Origin: an uncultured Leptotrichiaceae bacterium
GTDB taxonomy: Bacteria > Fusobacteriota > Fusobacteriia > Fusobacteriales > Leptotrichiaceae
Assembly: GCA_938037005.1 (NCBI GenBank)
Contig: CALHVR010000043.1
Coordinates: forward strand, 1 to 46,151
DNA: 46,151 nt
Direction of reading: 5' to 3'
Of the stretch, positions 15,803-23,510 are shown piece after piece. The notes below the pieces were generated by a model. It had not been told where the DNA came from, made no database searches, and saw only the letters and a program-made list of their open reading frames with translations. The translations under genes and the position numbers were made by a program. Position 1 is the stretch's first letter; every line of letters starts with the position of its first letter.

Positions 15803-16741
15803 TTATTCTTTTATTATTTCTTCCTCTATATTATTTCCCATAGCTAATGATTCTGACACATAAACTGATGACAGTATTGTAAATACAAATGCTTGGATTA
15901 TACCTACAAATAAGTCTAAATAAAGTTGTAAAACCATAGGCCACCCTACTGAAAACGAAAACAGCCCATCTACAACGTTTTTTGTCGCTGTTTCAAGTAA
16001 TGTTCTCCCTACTAAACTATATAACAACCCTGCTATTACTAGTCCTGCCAACATATTTCCAAACAATCTCATTGATGTATTTAATACACTTGAAATTTTT
16101 TCTACAATATTTAACGGTAACATAAACCACATTGGTTCTATGTAACTTTTAAAATAGTTTTTTGCTCCAGCTCCTTTTATAGCAGCTATTGTCGATACTA
16201 TTAAAACTACTAAAGCTAAACCTACTGTTGTGTTAGGATCTGCTGTTGGTGTTCTGAAGAAATGATGCATTTCAAGTCCGTGTTCTCCTTTTGTTAAAAT
16301 TACAATAAAAGGGAATAAAAACAAACTTAAATTTGAAAATAAAATTATTGCAAATAATGCTGAAAAAAATCCAACATATTCTTTCTTTTTATCACCATAA
16401 GTTACTAAAAAAGTTTTTTCAATAAATTTATAATATTCTTCCATTATTACTTGTAATTTTGATGGATCTCTCAACGCTTTATCTTTTGATTTTCCTATAT
16501 CTTTTGTACTCAAAATAACAATTACCATAATCAATATCATAAGTACCCAAGTATTTAATACCGTTTGATTTACTTTAAAATTAATATTGCCTATCACAAA
16601 ACCAAATTCTCTTGCAGGTTCAACTAAACCTTCTGGCATTACAAATCTAACTGGTAATATCTTACTTATTAATGCTAATAATAAATTCACAACTACAGTC
16701 AAGGTCATTAAAAAAACTAATCCAATTCCTAATTTCTTCAT
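15803..16741 (-). CDS. atpB: F-type ATP synthase a subunit
   Basis: 312 residues with about six membrane segments. The conserved arginine helix is present in SMRLFGNMLAGLVIAGLLYS, and the C-terminal helix in LYLDLFVGIIQAFVFTILSSVYV. It forms the ion half-channels against the c ring. It is the first gene of the operon; no atpI precedes it. ATG has GGAGGTG 7 nt upstream. The long N-terminal part (residues 1-60) before the first family-conserved helix is larger than in E. coli. Confidence 0.96.
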   Translation of the reverse strand: MKKLGIGLVFLMTLTVVVNLLLALISKILPVRFVMPEGLVEPAREFGFVIGNINFKVNQTVLNTWVLMILIMVIVILSTKDIGKSKDKALRDPSKLQVIMEEYYKFIEKTFLVTYGDKKKEYVGFFSALFAIILFSNLSLFLFPFIVILTKGEHGLEMHHFFRTPTADPNTTVGLALVVLIVSTIAAIKGAGAKNYFKSYIEPMWFMLPLNIVEKISSVLNTSMRLFGNMLAGLVIAGLLYSLVGRTLLETATKNVVDGLFSFSVGWPMVLQLYLDLFVGIIQAFVFTILSSVYVSESLAMGNNIEEEIIKE

Positions 16742-16797
16742 TTTTTACACCTCCTCTCAGTCATAAGTATAAAGAGAATTAATCAACTCTGTCTTTC

Positions 16798-16826
16798 ATT
16801 ATACTCCTATTTTAAAATTTTTTCAA
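16798..16826 (-). promoter_or_regulatory. Promoter of the atp operon
   Basis: TTGAAA (16826-16821), 17-bp spacer, consensus TATAAT (16803-16798). It predicts a leader of about 50 nt before atpB. Confidence 0.85.
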
Positions 16827-16912
16827 GTATTATAAAATAACTGTAAATTGTAATGTCTACAGATGTCAATGATATGTAAAAAATATATATAAATTATGTT
16901 ATGTTTAATCAG

Positions 16913-17165
16913 TTACTTTTCTAGTTCTCATATCATTTGATTTAGACTTTTAAACCCCAATACTTTTCTTGATATATTATTATATCTACTACAATATTTC
17001 TTTACTACTCTCTTTAATGCTTTTAAACTATAAAATCACTTGTTTTCATAAAATTTACTATCTAATCTATGACTTCTCTCTACTATCCCATTTTACCATG
17101 ATGAATACGGTCTCATCTTCTTATATTTTATCTTCACTTCCCTTAGCTTAAGATAATAGTATTTT
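16913..17165 (-). pseudogene. Decayed C-terminal fragment of an IS481-like (rve) transposase
   Basis: On the minus strand one frame reads KIKYKKMRPYSSW-stop-NGIVERSHRLDSKFYENK-stop-FYSLKALKRVVKKYCSRYNN, then SRKVLGFKSLNQMI-stop-ELEK and a final stop. This is the C-terminal part of an integrase-core transposase: RPYSPWQNGxVERSHR is the family signature, and the E of VERS is the DDE glutamate. At least three in-frame stops are visible, each one base from a sense codon. No N-terminal half was found. The sequence holds no other gene; the short plus-strand ORF inside it is a shadow. It fills most of the 548-bp gap between atpB and the DUF1016 gene. Confidence 0.7.
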
Positions 17166-17289
17166 TTGTTATCACTCATTTTCTTCTTTAAAAAAAAAAG
17201 AAAAGCAGCTTATTCTCAACTTCTCTCATTTATAAATTATTTTGTTTTCTATTATCGTTCAATACCCATTGTACGATTTTCAATTAACT

Positions 17290-18315
17290 TTATTTTCCCT
17301 TGTAATTATTTAAAACTCTTTCAACTTGTTCTTCTAATAATTCTCTATCAGGAATATATAAAGTATATTTAGAAGCAAATATCTTATTGGACAAACTGCC
17401 AAGTGCATATTCTGCCTGTATACTATCTTTATCAGTACAAAGTATAATTCCAATCGGTTCATTATCCATATCATTATTAACTTCCATCTTATAGTAGTTA
17501 AGATACATATTGATTTGTCCAACTGCTTCCGGCATTAATTTTCCTGTTTTTAACTCAATCAAAACATAACTCTTAAGTATCTTGTTATAAAATACCATAT
17601 CAACATAATAATGAGTATTTCCAAGTGTTACTCTTTGTTGTGAGCCTACATACATAAAGCCCTTTCCAAGTTCAAGCAAAAATTTTTCAATATAAGATAT
17701 TAAGGCTTTTTCTAAATCACTTTCCATAATCGGCTTTTCTTCAGGTAATCCTAAAAATTCAAATACATAAGGATCTTTTATAACATCACTTGCCTTATTT
17801 ATTTCATTTCCCTTTAAGGCTAACTCTAATACTCTTTTTTTATTTTCATCTCCTGATGAAAGTAAAAGTCTTTCAAAAAGTGATGTTTTTATCTGCCTTT
17901 TTAGCTCTCTTACAGACCAATTCGCATCTACAGTTTCTTTTTCATAAAAACTTCTTTTCTTCTCATTGCTTATTGAAAGTAATTCACAATAATGCGACCA
18001 ACTTAATTTTCCAGACACCGTCTGGAAAATTGGAAAACATAAATAGAAATTTCTCATATTAAACAAATTAGATTTTGAAAATCCCTTACCATATTCTTTT
18101 GTTAGCTTCTTTGATAAGTCTGTTATTAACTATTTTCCATACTCAGCTCTATCAGAATTTCCCTGCTCTTCTTCTACGATAATTCTCCCAATCTCCCAGT
18201 AAGTTTGAATGAGGATATTATTAACCTCTCTTGCAACTCTATTTCTTGCATTATCCATCAATTCTTTAATATTGCTATAAAAATCTTTATGAATTTTATC
18301 TATTTCATTATTCAT
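17290..18315 (-). pseudogene. DUF1016/YhcG-family PDDEXK nuclease interrupted by one amber codon
   Basis: The frame from ATG 18315 (AAGAGGTGG 7 nt upstream) to 17290 is 342 codons, the normal family length, with one internal stop: TAG at 18132-18130 between RAEYGK and LITDLSKKLTKEYGKGFSKS. The context fits an ancestral CAG (Gln). N-terminal DUF1016_N features are IQTYWEIGRIIVEEEQ; then NLFNMRNFYLCFPIFQTV and LSWSHYCELL; the C-terminal nuclease domain has HYYVDMVFYN and LIELKTGK (D and ExK). Such proteins are predicted nucleases often found with restriction systems. Without suppression, the product stops at 61 residues; internal initiation at a TTG (18066) could make the C-terminal domain. Sequencing error cannot be excluded. 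Confidence 0.85.
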
Positions 18316-18351
18316 ATAGCTACCACCTCTTTACCTATTATGATTTTGATT

Positions 18352-18380
18352 ATTGTACCATAAGTATTGAGTGTATTCAA
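18352..18380 (-). promoter_or_regulatory. Promoter of the DUF1016 gene, with overlapping palindromes
   Basis: TTGAAT (18380-18375), 17-bp spacer, TACAAT (18357-18352). A TATTGA/TCAATA palindrome (18365-18382) overlaps the -35, and a 9-bp inverted repeat (ATTATATTA/TAATATAAT, 18382-18409) adjoins it. Confidence 0.6.
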
Positions 18381-18503
18381 TATTATATTACTTTTGTGAA
18401 TAATATAATTTCAAACTCAAAGTGTAATACTTTTATAAAATATATTTTTTATTATTATAACACAGACTTACATAAACTTATAAATAATAAAAATATTTAT
18501 TCT

Positions 18504-18528
18504 AAAAAAGAGAGTTATTAACTCTCTT
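18504..18528 (-). terminator. Intrinsic terminator after the methyltransferase remnant
   Basis: Stem AAGAGAGTT/AACTCTCTT (9 bp, 3-nt loop) followed on the minus strand by T6. It overlaps the stop codon of the remnant. Confidence 0.85.
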
Positions 18529-18652
18529 CTACAAATTTTATCTCATTTTCATTCAACCCATAAAGCTCATATACCATTTTATCTATATCTTTATTAGTTT
18601 TTATTTTTTACCATTCTGGTAACAATCCATCATCAGACATATATTTATCCAT
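18518..18652 (-). pseudogene. C-terminal remnant of a DNA methyltransferase/restriction protein
   Basis: From an ATG at 18652 the frame reads MDKYMSDDGLLPEW, a TAA stop (18610-18608), then KIKTNKDIDKMVYELYGLNE and NEIKFVEES before the final stop. The segment IDKMVYELYGLTEEEIKIVE is the usual C-terminal end of N6-adenine methyltransferase/type IIG-like restriction proteins. Only about 45 codons survive, with one in-frame stop. Nothing upstream continues it; the NTF2-like gene overlaps that side. It is a scar of a lost restriction-modification gene, near the broken DUF1016 nuclease. Confidence 0.65.
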
Positions 18653-18662
18653 GATACTCTTC

Positions 18663-19073
18663 TCAAAAATCATCTCTAAATAATGGAGTTTCACTTTCTT
18701 TGTACGGATTATAATTATTACAACTACAACTAAATTCTTTTAAAGTTTTTATTTTATTATCCACTGTCCAATCAATCAAAGAGATTCCATCAAACTCTTC
18801 AACTTTCTCCTCATTCATTTTACATTTGAAGTGCCATTCTACAATAGTTTGATTATCTTTATGAAAAAATTGCTTTATATCCCATGCAAGCACTTTTCCT
18901 CTTGTATTCCACTCATTAAACCAATGCTTTACTGTTTGACGATTTTCATACTTAGGACACCAACTCTCAATATAAATTATATTATCTAAAAAAATATCAT
19001 CTATTCCTAAATCTTGTTGTGTAACCCACATTTTAAACCATAAACGGATGATTTCCTCTCTCTTTATACTCAT
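18663..19073 (-). CDS. NTF2/SnoaL-like fold protein
   Basis: 136 residues. The sequence KREEIIRLWFKMWVTQQDLG, VKHWFNEWNTRGKVLAWDI and TIVEWHFKC has the cone-shaped alpha+beta layout of the SnoaL-like/NTF2 family. Members are small cyclases, isomerases or ligand-binding proteins, so no substrate can be assigned. ATG with AAGGA about 6 nt upstream. No operon partner: it lies 31 bp from the mreB stop and is followed by the methyltransferase remnant and a terminator. Confidence 0.78.
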   Translation of the reverse strand: MSIKREEIIRLWFKMWVTQQDLGIDDIFLDNIIYIESWCPKYENRQTVKHWFNEWNTRGKVLAWDIKQFFHKDNQTIVEWHFKCKMNEEKVEEFDGISLIDWTVDNKIKTLKEFSCSCNNYNPYKESETPLFRDDF

Positions 19074-19104
19074 ATTATATCCTTTTTAATTTTTCATAAA
19101 CAAT

Positions 19105-20145
19105 CTATATTTCTCTCATCTCTAAAGTTCGCAATAATTTTTTATTATCAAATGCAAGTCCACCACCAACAACAACTGATTCTAATGAATTTTTAGCTCT
19201 TTTTATTGGTATCCGAACTTCCTTTTCTATTAATTTATCTAAATTTTTAATAAGTGCCCCTCCACCTGTTAAAATTATCCCATTATCTAATATATCTGCT
19301 GATAATTCTGGCGGACACTTTCCTAAAACTTCTTTTAAAGCTACGACTATTTCTCTAACAGAATCTTTTATCGCTTCATGAATTTCATTTGATGTAATTT
19401 CAATATTTCTAGGTATTCCCGTATTCAAATCTCTACCTTTTATTACAGTTTTTATATTTTCTGAAGCAGAAACTTGCATCGCCGTTCCAATATCTTTTTT
19501 TACATTTTCTGCCGTTTTATCTCCAATTAATAATCCATATTTTTTCTTAACATATTTTATTATATCTTCATCAAATTTATTACTGGCTACTCTTATTGAT
19601 TTACTTGAAACAATTTCATCTAAAGATAAAATTGCTATATCAGTAGATCCACCTCCAACATCAATTACTGTATGCCCTTCAGGAAGCGAAATATTTACTC
19701 CAGACCCTAATATAGCCGCTCTTCCTTCTTCAATTAAGTATATTTTTTTTGCCCCTATCGCTGCATCAAATATAGCTTTTCTCTCTATTGTCGTAACTTC
19801 TATCGGCACACAAATCATAATTTCCGGTTTAAAAGGAGAATTTCCGTAAATTTTTCGTATAAAAGCGTTTAACATTTCTCTTGTTGCATCTATATCTGTA
19901 ATAACTCCCTCTCTCAAAGGTCTAATTACAACAACATTATCTGCAGTTTTTCCTAACATTTCTTTCGCTTCTAATCCTACTGCCACAATTTCTCTTGTTT
20001 TTTTATCTTTTACAACGACAGATGGCTCGTTCAAAACAACTCTTTTTTGTTGTTTATCATAAATCAATACATTTGAAGTTCCTAGGTCTATCGCTATACT
20101 TTTTTTCATTCTAAAAAAATTAATAAATTTTGTCATTCTAGACAT
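19105..20145 (-). CDS. mreB: Rod-shape-determining protein MreB
   Basis: 346 residues. Actin-fold ATPase that guides lateral cell-wall synthesis. Phosphate-1 loop IDLGTSNVLIY, phosphate-2 VIDVGGGSTDIAIL and adenosine motif GIILTGGGALIKNLDKL are all present, as is the VPIEVTTIERKAIFDAA region. The first ATG (20145) has GGGAGAG 9 nt upstream and gives a short amphipathic N-terminus (MTKFINFFRMKK) that could bind the membrane. It closes the rpsB-tsf-pyrH-frr run, 24 bp after frr; mreC and mreD are not adjacent, which is unusual. Confidence 0.95.
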   Translation of the reverse strand: MSRMTKFINFFRMKKSIAIDLGTSNVLIYDKQQKRVVLNEPSVVVKDKKTREIVAVGLEAKEMLGKTADNVVVIRPLREGVITDIDATREMLNAFIRKIYGNSPFKPEIMICVPIEVTTIERKAIFDAAIGAKKIYLIEEGRAAILGSGVNISLPEGHTVIDVGGGSTDIAILSLDEIVSSKSIRVASNKFDEDIIKYVKKKYGLLIGDKTAENVKKDIGTAMQVSASENIKTVIKGRDLNTGIPRNIEITSNEIHEAIKDSVREIVVALKEVLGKCPPELSADILDNGIILTGGGALIKNLDKLIEKEVRIPIKRAKNSLESVVVGGGLAFDNKKLLRTLEMREI

Positions 20146-20169
20146 TAGTGGTTTCTCTCCCTATCTTTA

Positions 20170-20727
20170 TTAAACAGTTAATAATTCTTTTTCTTTTTTA
20201 TTTAAAGCTTCATCAATTACTGCAACAAATTTATCAGTTAATTTTTGTACTTTATCTTCTCCATTTTTCAAATCATCTTCTGTTATTTCACTATCTTTTT
20301 CTAATTTTCTTAATTTATTATTAGCATCTTTTCTTACATTTCTAATTGCAATTTTACCTTCTTCAGCTTCATTTTTTACCATTTTAACATATTCTTTTCT
20401 TCTATCTTCTGTTAATTCAGGTACAACCAATCTTATAATTCTTCCATCATTTGAAGGATTAAATCCTAAATTAGCTTGTAAAATTGTTTTTTCAATAGAT
20501 GGAATTAAAGATTTATCCCAAGGATCTACAACTAATAATCTTGCTTCTGGAGCAGACACTGTTCCTACTTGATTTAATGGTGTTGGAGTTCCATAAGCTT
20601 CAACTGTAATTCCATCTAACATTGAAACATTAGCTCTTCCCGCTCTAACATGTGAAAATTTTTCTTTTGTACTTTCTACTGATTTTAACATTTTTTCTTC
20701 TGTTTCATTTAATATCGTATTTAACAT
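20170..20727 (-). CDS. frr: Ribosome recycling factor
   Basis: 185 residues, the exact family length. It splits post-termination ribosomes with EF-G. Landmarks are FSHVRAGRANVSMLDGITVE near the N-terminus, LLVVDPWDKSLIPSIEKTI and the basic RRKEYVKMVKNEAEEGKIAI. ATG with AAGGTGG 6 nt upstream. It follows pyrH in the conserved rpsB-tsf-pyrH-frr order. Confidence 0.98.
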   Translation of the reverse strand: MLNTILNETEEKMLKSVESTKEKFSHVRAGRANVSMLDGITVEAYGTPTPLNQVGTVSAPEARLLVVDPWDKSLIPSIEKTILQANLGFNPSNDGRIIRLVVPELTEDRRKEYVKMVKNEAEEGKIAIRNVRKDANNKLRKLEKDSEITEDDLKNGEDKVQKLTDKFVAVIDEALNKKEKELLTV

Positions 20728-20765
20728 TATTATTCCACCTTTTATTTTTATAATTTTCGTTTTTA

Positions 20766-21476
20766 TTATTTAACTACAACTGTTCCTACATTTTTCCCTT
20801 GTGCCATTTTTAAAATGTTTCCTTCTTCCAACGCATTAAATACTAATATAGGAATATTATTCTCATTACATAAGGCTAATGCTGTTGTGTCCATAACTCC
20901 TAAGTTTTTAGTTATCGCTTCATTAAATGAAACTGTATCATATTTCACAGCGTCACTATACTTCATAGGATCTTTATCATAAATTCCATCCACTTTAGTT
21001 CCTTTTGCTAATACATCAGCATGAATTTCTGCTGCTCTCAATGCACCGCATGAATCTGTAGTGAAATAAGGATTTCCAGTTCCTCCAGAGAATATAACAA
21101 CTCTTCCTTTTTCTAAATGTCTTATAGCTTTTCTTCTAATAAACGGCTCTGCAACTTGAGGCATATTAACTGCTGTCATTACTCTTGTTGGCACTCCCAA
21201 TCTTTCAATTGCATCTTGTAACGCCAATCCATTCATAATGGTAGCCAACATTCCCATTGTATCTCCAGTAACTCTATCAAAGCCCTTTTCCGTTCCTGTT
21301 GCTCCTCTAAATATATTTCCTCCACCTATAACGATGGCAACTTCTACACCTTTTTCATGTACATCTTTTATTTGTTTTGCAAAACTATCTAAAATATCTT
21401 CCGAAAAACCAAAATCTTTGTTTCCTGCAAGAGCTTCTCCACTTAATTTTAATAAAATTCTTTTATATTTAAGCAT
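20766..21476 (-). CDS. pyrH: UMP kinase
   Basis: 236 residues from ATG 21476. Amino-acid-kinase fold enzyme making UDP from UMP. RILLKLSGEALAG is the family N-terminus; IVIGGGNIFRG and FSGGTGNPYFTTDS are the phosphate and nucleotide loops. The frame also has ATG 21485, but GAAGGGA abuts it directly; ATG 21476 has 9-nt spacing and matches relatives. A terminator separates it from tsf, so it may depend on readthrough or its own weak promoter. Confidence 0.97.
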   Translation of the reverse strand: MLKYKRILLKLSGEALAGNKDFGFSEDILDSFAKQIKDVHEKGVEVAIVIGGGNIFRGATGTEKGFDRVTGDTMGMLATIMNGLALQDAIERLGVPTRVMTAVNMPQVAEPFIRRKAIRHLEKGRVVIFSGGTGNPYFTTDSCGALRAAEIHADVLAKGTKVDGIYDKDPMKYSDAVKYDTVSFNEAITKNLGVMDTTALALCNENNIPILVFNALEEGNILKMAQGKNVGTVVVK

Positions 21477-21501
21477 TTTTTTCATTCCCTTCTGAACTTT
21501 T

Positions 21502-21524
21502 AAAAAAAGGGGATTTTAATCCCC
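21502..21524 (-). terminator. Terminator after tsf
   Basis: Stem GGGGATT/AATCCCC followed by T7 on the minus strand, 8 bp after the tsf stop. It sits inside the conserved cluster and would reduce pyrH expression relative to rpsB-tsf. Confidence 0.85.
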
Positions 21525-21531
21525 TAGTTAA

Positions 21532-22416
21532 TTACTGACCTAATTGTGCAGCTACTTCTGCAGCGAAATCTACTTCTTCTTTTTCGATTCCTTCTCCAAC
21601 TTTGAATCTGTCAAATGATACTACTGTAAGTGGGGCAATGAATTGCTCAATTGTTACACTATCATCTCTAACATATTTTTGATTTAATAAACAATTTTCT
21701 TCATAGAATTTTCTCATTTTTCCTTCTAATATTTTTTCAATAATATTAGCTGGTTTTCCTTCAGCTTCTAATTGGTGTCTAGCAATTTCTTTTTCTCTTT
21801 CTAAGTCATCAGCTGTTACTTCTGCAGAATTTAAGTATTTAGGATCCATTGCTGCTACGTGCATTGCAACTCCTTTTGCTTTTTCCACATTTTCAGGAGT
21901 AGCATCTCCACCATTTAAGCTTAATAACACTCCAATTTTTCCACCTAAGTGAGTATAAGTTGTAACAAATCCTTCTGATTTAACAACTTTTACTCTTCTA
22001 ATATTCATGTTTTCTCCGATTTTAGCTATTAATTCAGTCAAATGAGTTTCAACTTTTTTACCGTCTAATTCGTAAGCTGCTAATTCTTCTACTGTTTCAA
22101 ATCCTTCTGCTAATGCAATTTTTACTAATTTTTCTCCAAATGATTTGAATTCGTCATTTTTAGCAACGAAATCTGTCTCTGAGTTAAATTCTAATACCGC
22201 ACCAGATTTATGATCTTCTGAAACTACTGCAAATACTAATCCTTCTGCTGCAACTCTTCCTGATTTTTTAGCTGCTTTAGCTATTCCTTTTTCTCTTAAC
22301 CAGTCAATTGCTTTTTCTATGTCTGCTCCGTTTTCTTCTAAAGCTTTTTTACAGTCAAGCATTCCTGCTCCTGTTCTTTCTCTTAATTCTTTAATAAGCG
22401 CTGTTGTTATTGCCAC
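21532..22416 (-). CDS. tsf: Elongation factor Ts
   Basis: 294 residues from a GTG start at 22416. EF-Ts recycles EF-Tu. The protein begins AITTALIKELRERTGAGMLD and CKKAL as in other EF-Ts proteins, and has ETDFVAKND and HVAAMDPKYL. The frame extends to a TTG at 22431, but that codon overlaps the Shine-Dalgarno (GGAGG), which is 8 nt from the GTG. It follows rpsB by 50 bp. Confidence 0.97.
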   Translation of the reverse strand: MAITTALIKELRERTGAGMLDCKKALEENGADIEKAIDWLREKGIAKAAKKSGRVAAEGLVFAVVSEDHKSGAVLEFNSETDFVAKNDEFKSFGEKLVKIALAEGFETVEELAAYELDGKKVETHLTELIAKIGENMNIRRVKVVKSEGFVTTYTHLGGKIGVLLSLNGGDATPENVEKAKGVAMHVAAMDPKYLNSAEVTADDLEREKEIARHQLEAEGKPANIIEKILEGKMRKFYEENCLLNQKYVRDDSVTIEQFIAPLTVVSFDRFKVGEGIEKEEVDFAAEVAAQLGQ

Positions 22417-22466
22417 CTTATTTTCCTCCAATCAAATATATATCAAATCAATTTTAGTTGTAATAA

Positions 22467-23249
22467 CTATTCAGTTTCTTCTACTTCCTCAACTTCTTCT
22501 TCAACGAATGTTTCTGAATCTACTAATACTTCTTCAGCTGATTCTTCTGAAACGAACCCTTCTACTCCACCATTTGCTTCTACTGCTGCATTTGCAATTA
22601 CTGAAGCGAATAATTTTACTGATCTAATTGCGTCATCATTTGCTGGAATTCTATAAGTTACTAAATCAGGATCTACGTTTGTATCAATTAACGCGATTAC
22701 AGGGATTCCTAATTTTTTAGCTTCTTCCAATGCTAAGAACTCTTTTTTAATATCTACTACGAATAACGCAGCTGGTAATTCTTTCATATTTTTGATTCCA
22801 CCGATATTTTTAGATAATTTAGCCATTTCTTTTCTCAATAATCCAGCTTCTTTTTTAGTGTAAGCTGTATCTAAAGTTCCGTCAGCGTCCATTTCTTCTA
22901 ATTCTTTTAATCTTTTTACTCTTGTTTTAATTGTTGCTAAGTTAGTTAATAATCCACCTAACCATCTATGGTTTACATAGAATCCTCCAGCTCTTTCAGC
23001 TTCTTCTCTTACTGCGTCTTGAGCTTGTTTTTTAGTTCCTACGAATAATACTTTTCCACCTTCTGCTGAAATTTCTCTTACAAATTCGTAAGCTCTTTCT
23101 GTTGAAGCTAATGTTTGATGTAAATCTAAAATATGAATTCCATTTCTTTCTGTAAAGATATAAGGTTTCATTTTAGGGTTCCATCTTTTTGCTTGGTGTC
23201 CAAAATGTGCTCCTACTTCTAATAATTGTTTCATTGTGATTACTGCCAT
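22467..23249 (-). CDS. rpsB: Ribosomal protein S2
   Basis: 260 residues from ATG 23249 (MAVITMKQLLEVGAHFGHQ), with AGGAGG 9 nt upstream. The frame is open for 21 more codons upstream but these have no similarity to S2. Conserved HFGHQAKRWNPKMKPYIF, VNHRWLGGLLTN and PIVALIDTN-like PVIALIDTNVDP are present. The C-terminus ends in a long acidic tail (EEEVEEVEETE). It has its own promoter and a structured leader. Confidence 0.98.
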   Translation of the reverse strand: MAVITMKQLLEVGAHFGHQAKRWNPKMKPYIFTERNGIHILDLHQTLASTERAYEFVREISAEGGKVLFVGTKKQAQDAVREEAERAGGFYVNHRWLGGLLTNLATIKTRVKRLKELEEMDADGTLDTAYTKKEAGLLRKEMAKLSKNIGGIKNMKELPAALFVVDIKKEFLALEEAKKLGIPVIALIDTNVDPDLVTYRIPANDDAIRSVKLFASVIANAAVEANGGVEGFVSEESAEEVLVDSETFVEEEVEEVEETE

Positions 23250-23365
23250 TGTTTTTTTCCTCCTAATATTTTTTTGGTTTGACTCCCACTTATCTTTAAT
23301 AACAGATTGCAATCATCTTTGTTGCAACACCCTATTACTAAATAAAACAAAGTGTGATTAATAAT
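23250..23365 (-). promoter_or_regulatory. Structured rpsB leader, candidate autoregulatory element
   Basis: The predicted transcript has an approximately 115-nt leader. Within it, GTTGCAA (23328-23322) can pair with TTGCAAT (23312-23306) across a 9-nt loop; both arms also lie in self-complementary blocks GTTGCAAC and GATTGCAATC. S2 autoregulates through its leader in several bacteria, so a protein-binding site is plausible. No match to a known leader class was verified. Confidence 0.4.
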
Positions 23366-23371
23366 CAATAT

Positions 23372-23400
23372 ATCTTATCAATTTTTACTATTTTTGTCAA
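23372..23400 (-). promoter_or_regulatory. Strong promoter of rpsB-tsf
   Basis: Consensus TTGACA (23400-23395), 17-bp spacer, TAAGAT (23377-23372). Confidence 0.85.
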
Positions 23401-23484
23401 ATATATCACAATTTATACTTATACAAATTATTTATCTTTTGTTTTTTTATCATTAATCTTATTTATTTTTCATAATATATTAAA

Positions 23485-23505
23485 TAAAAAAGGAGCTTTC
23501 GCTCC
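23485..23505 (-). terminator. Terminator of the thiamine-precursor transport operon
   Basis: Stem GGAGC/GCTCC with a GAAA tetraloop on the minus strand, followed by T7, 6 bp after the ATPase gene stop. Confidence 0.9.
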
Positions 23506-23510
23506 AAATT

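Noticed and set aside
16969..17151. Plus-strand 60-codon ORF in the gap upstream of atpB
   Set aside because: No RBS; it is opposite the transposase remnant and has low-complexity Tyr/Leu/Ser content.
23250..23312. Extra 21 codons at the rpsB N-terminus
   Set aside because: No Shine-Dalgarno and no similarity to S2; this is leader sequence including half of the hairpin.
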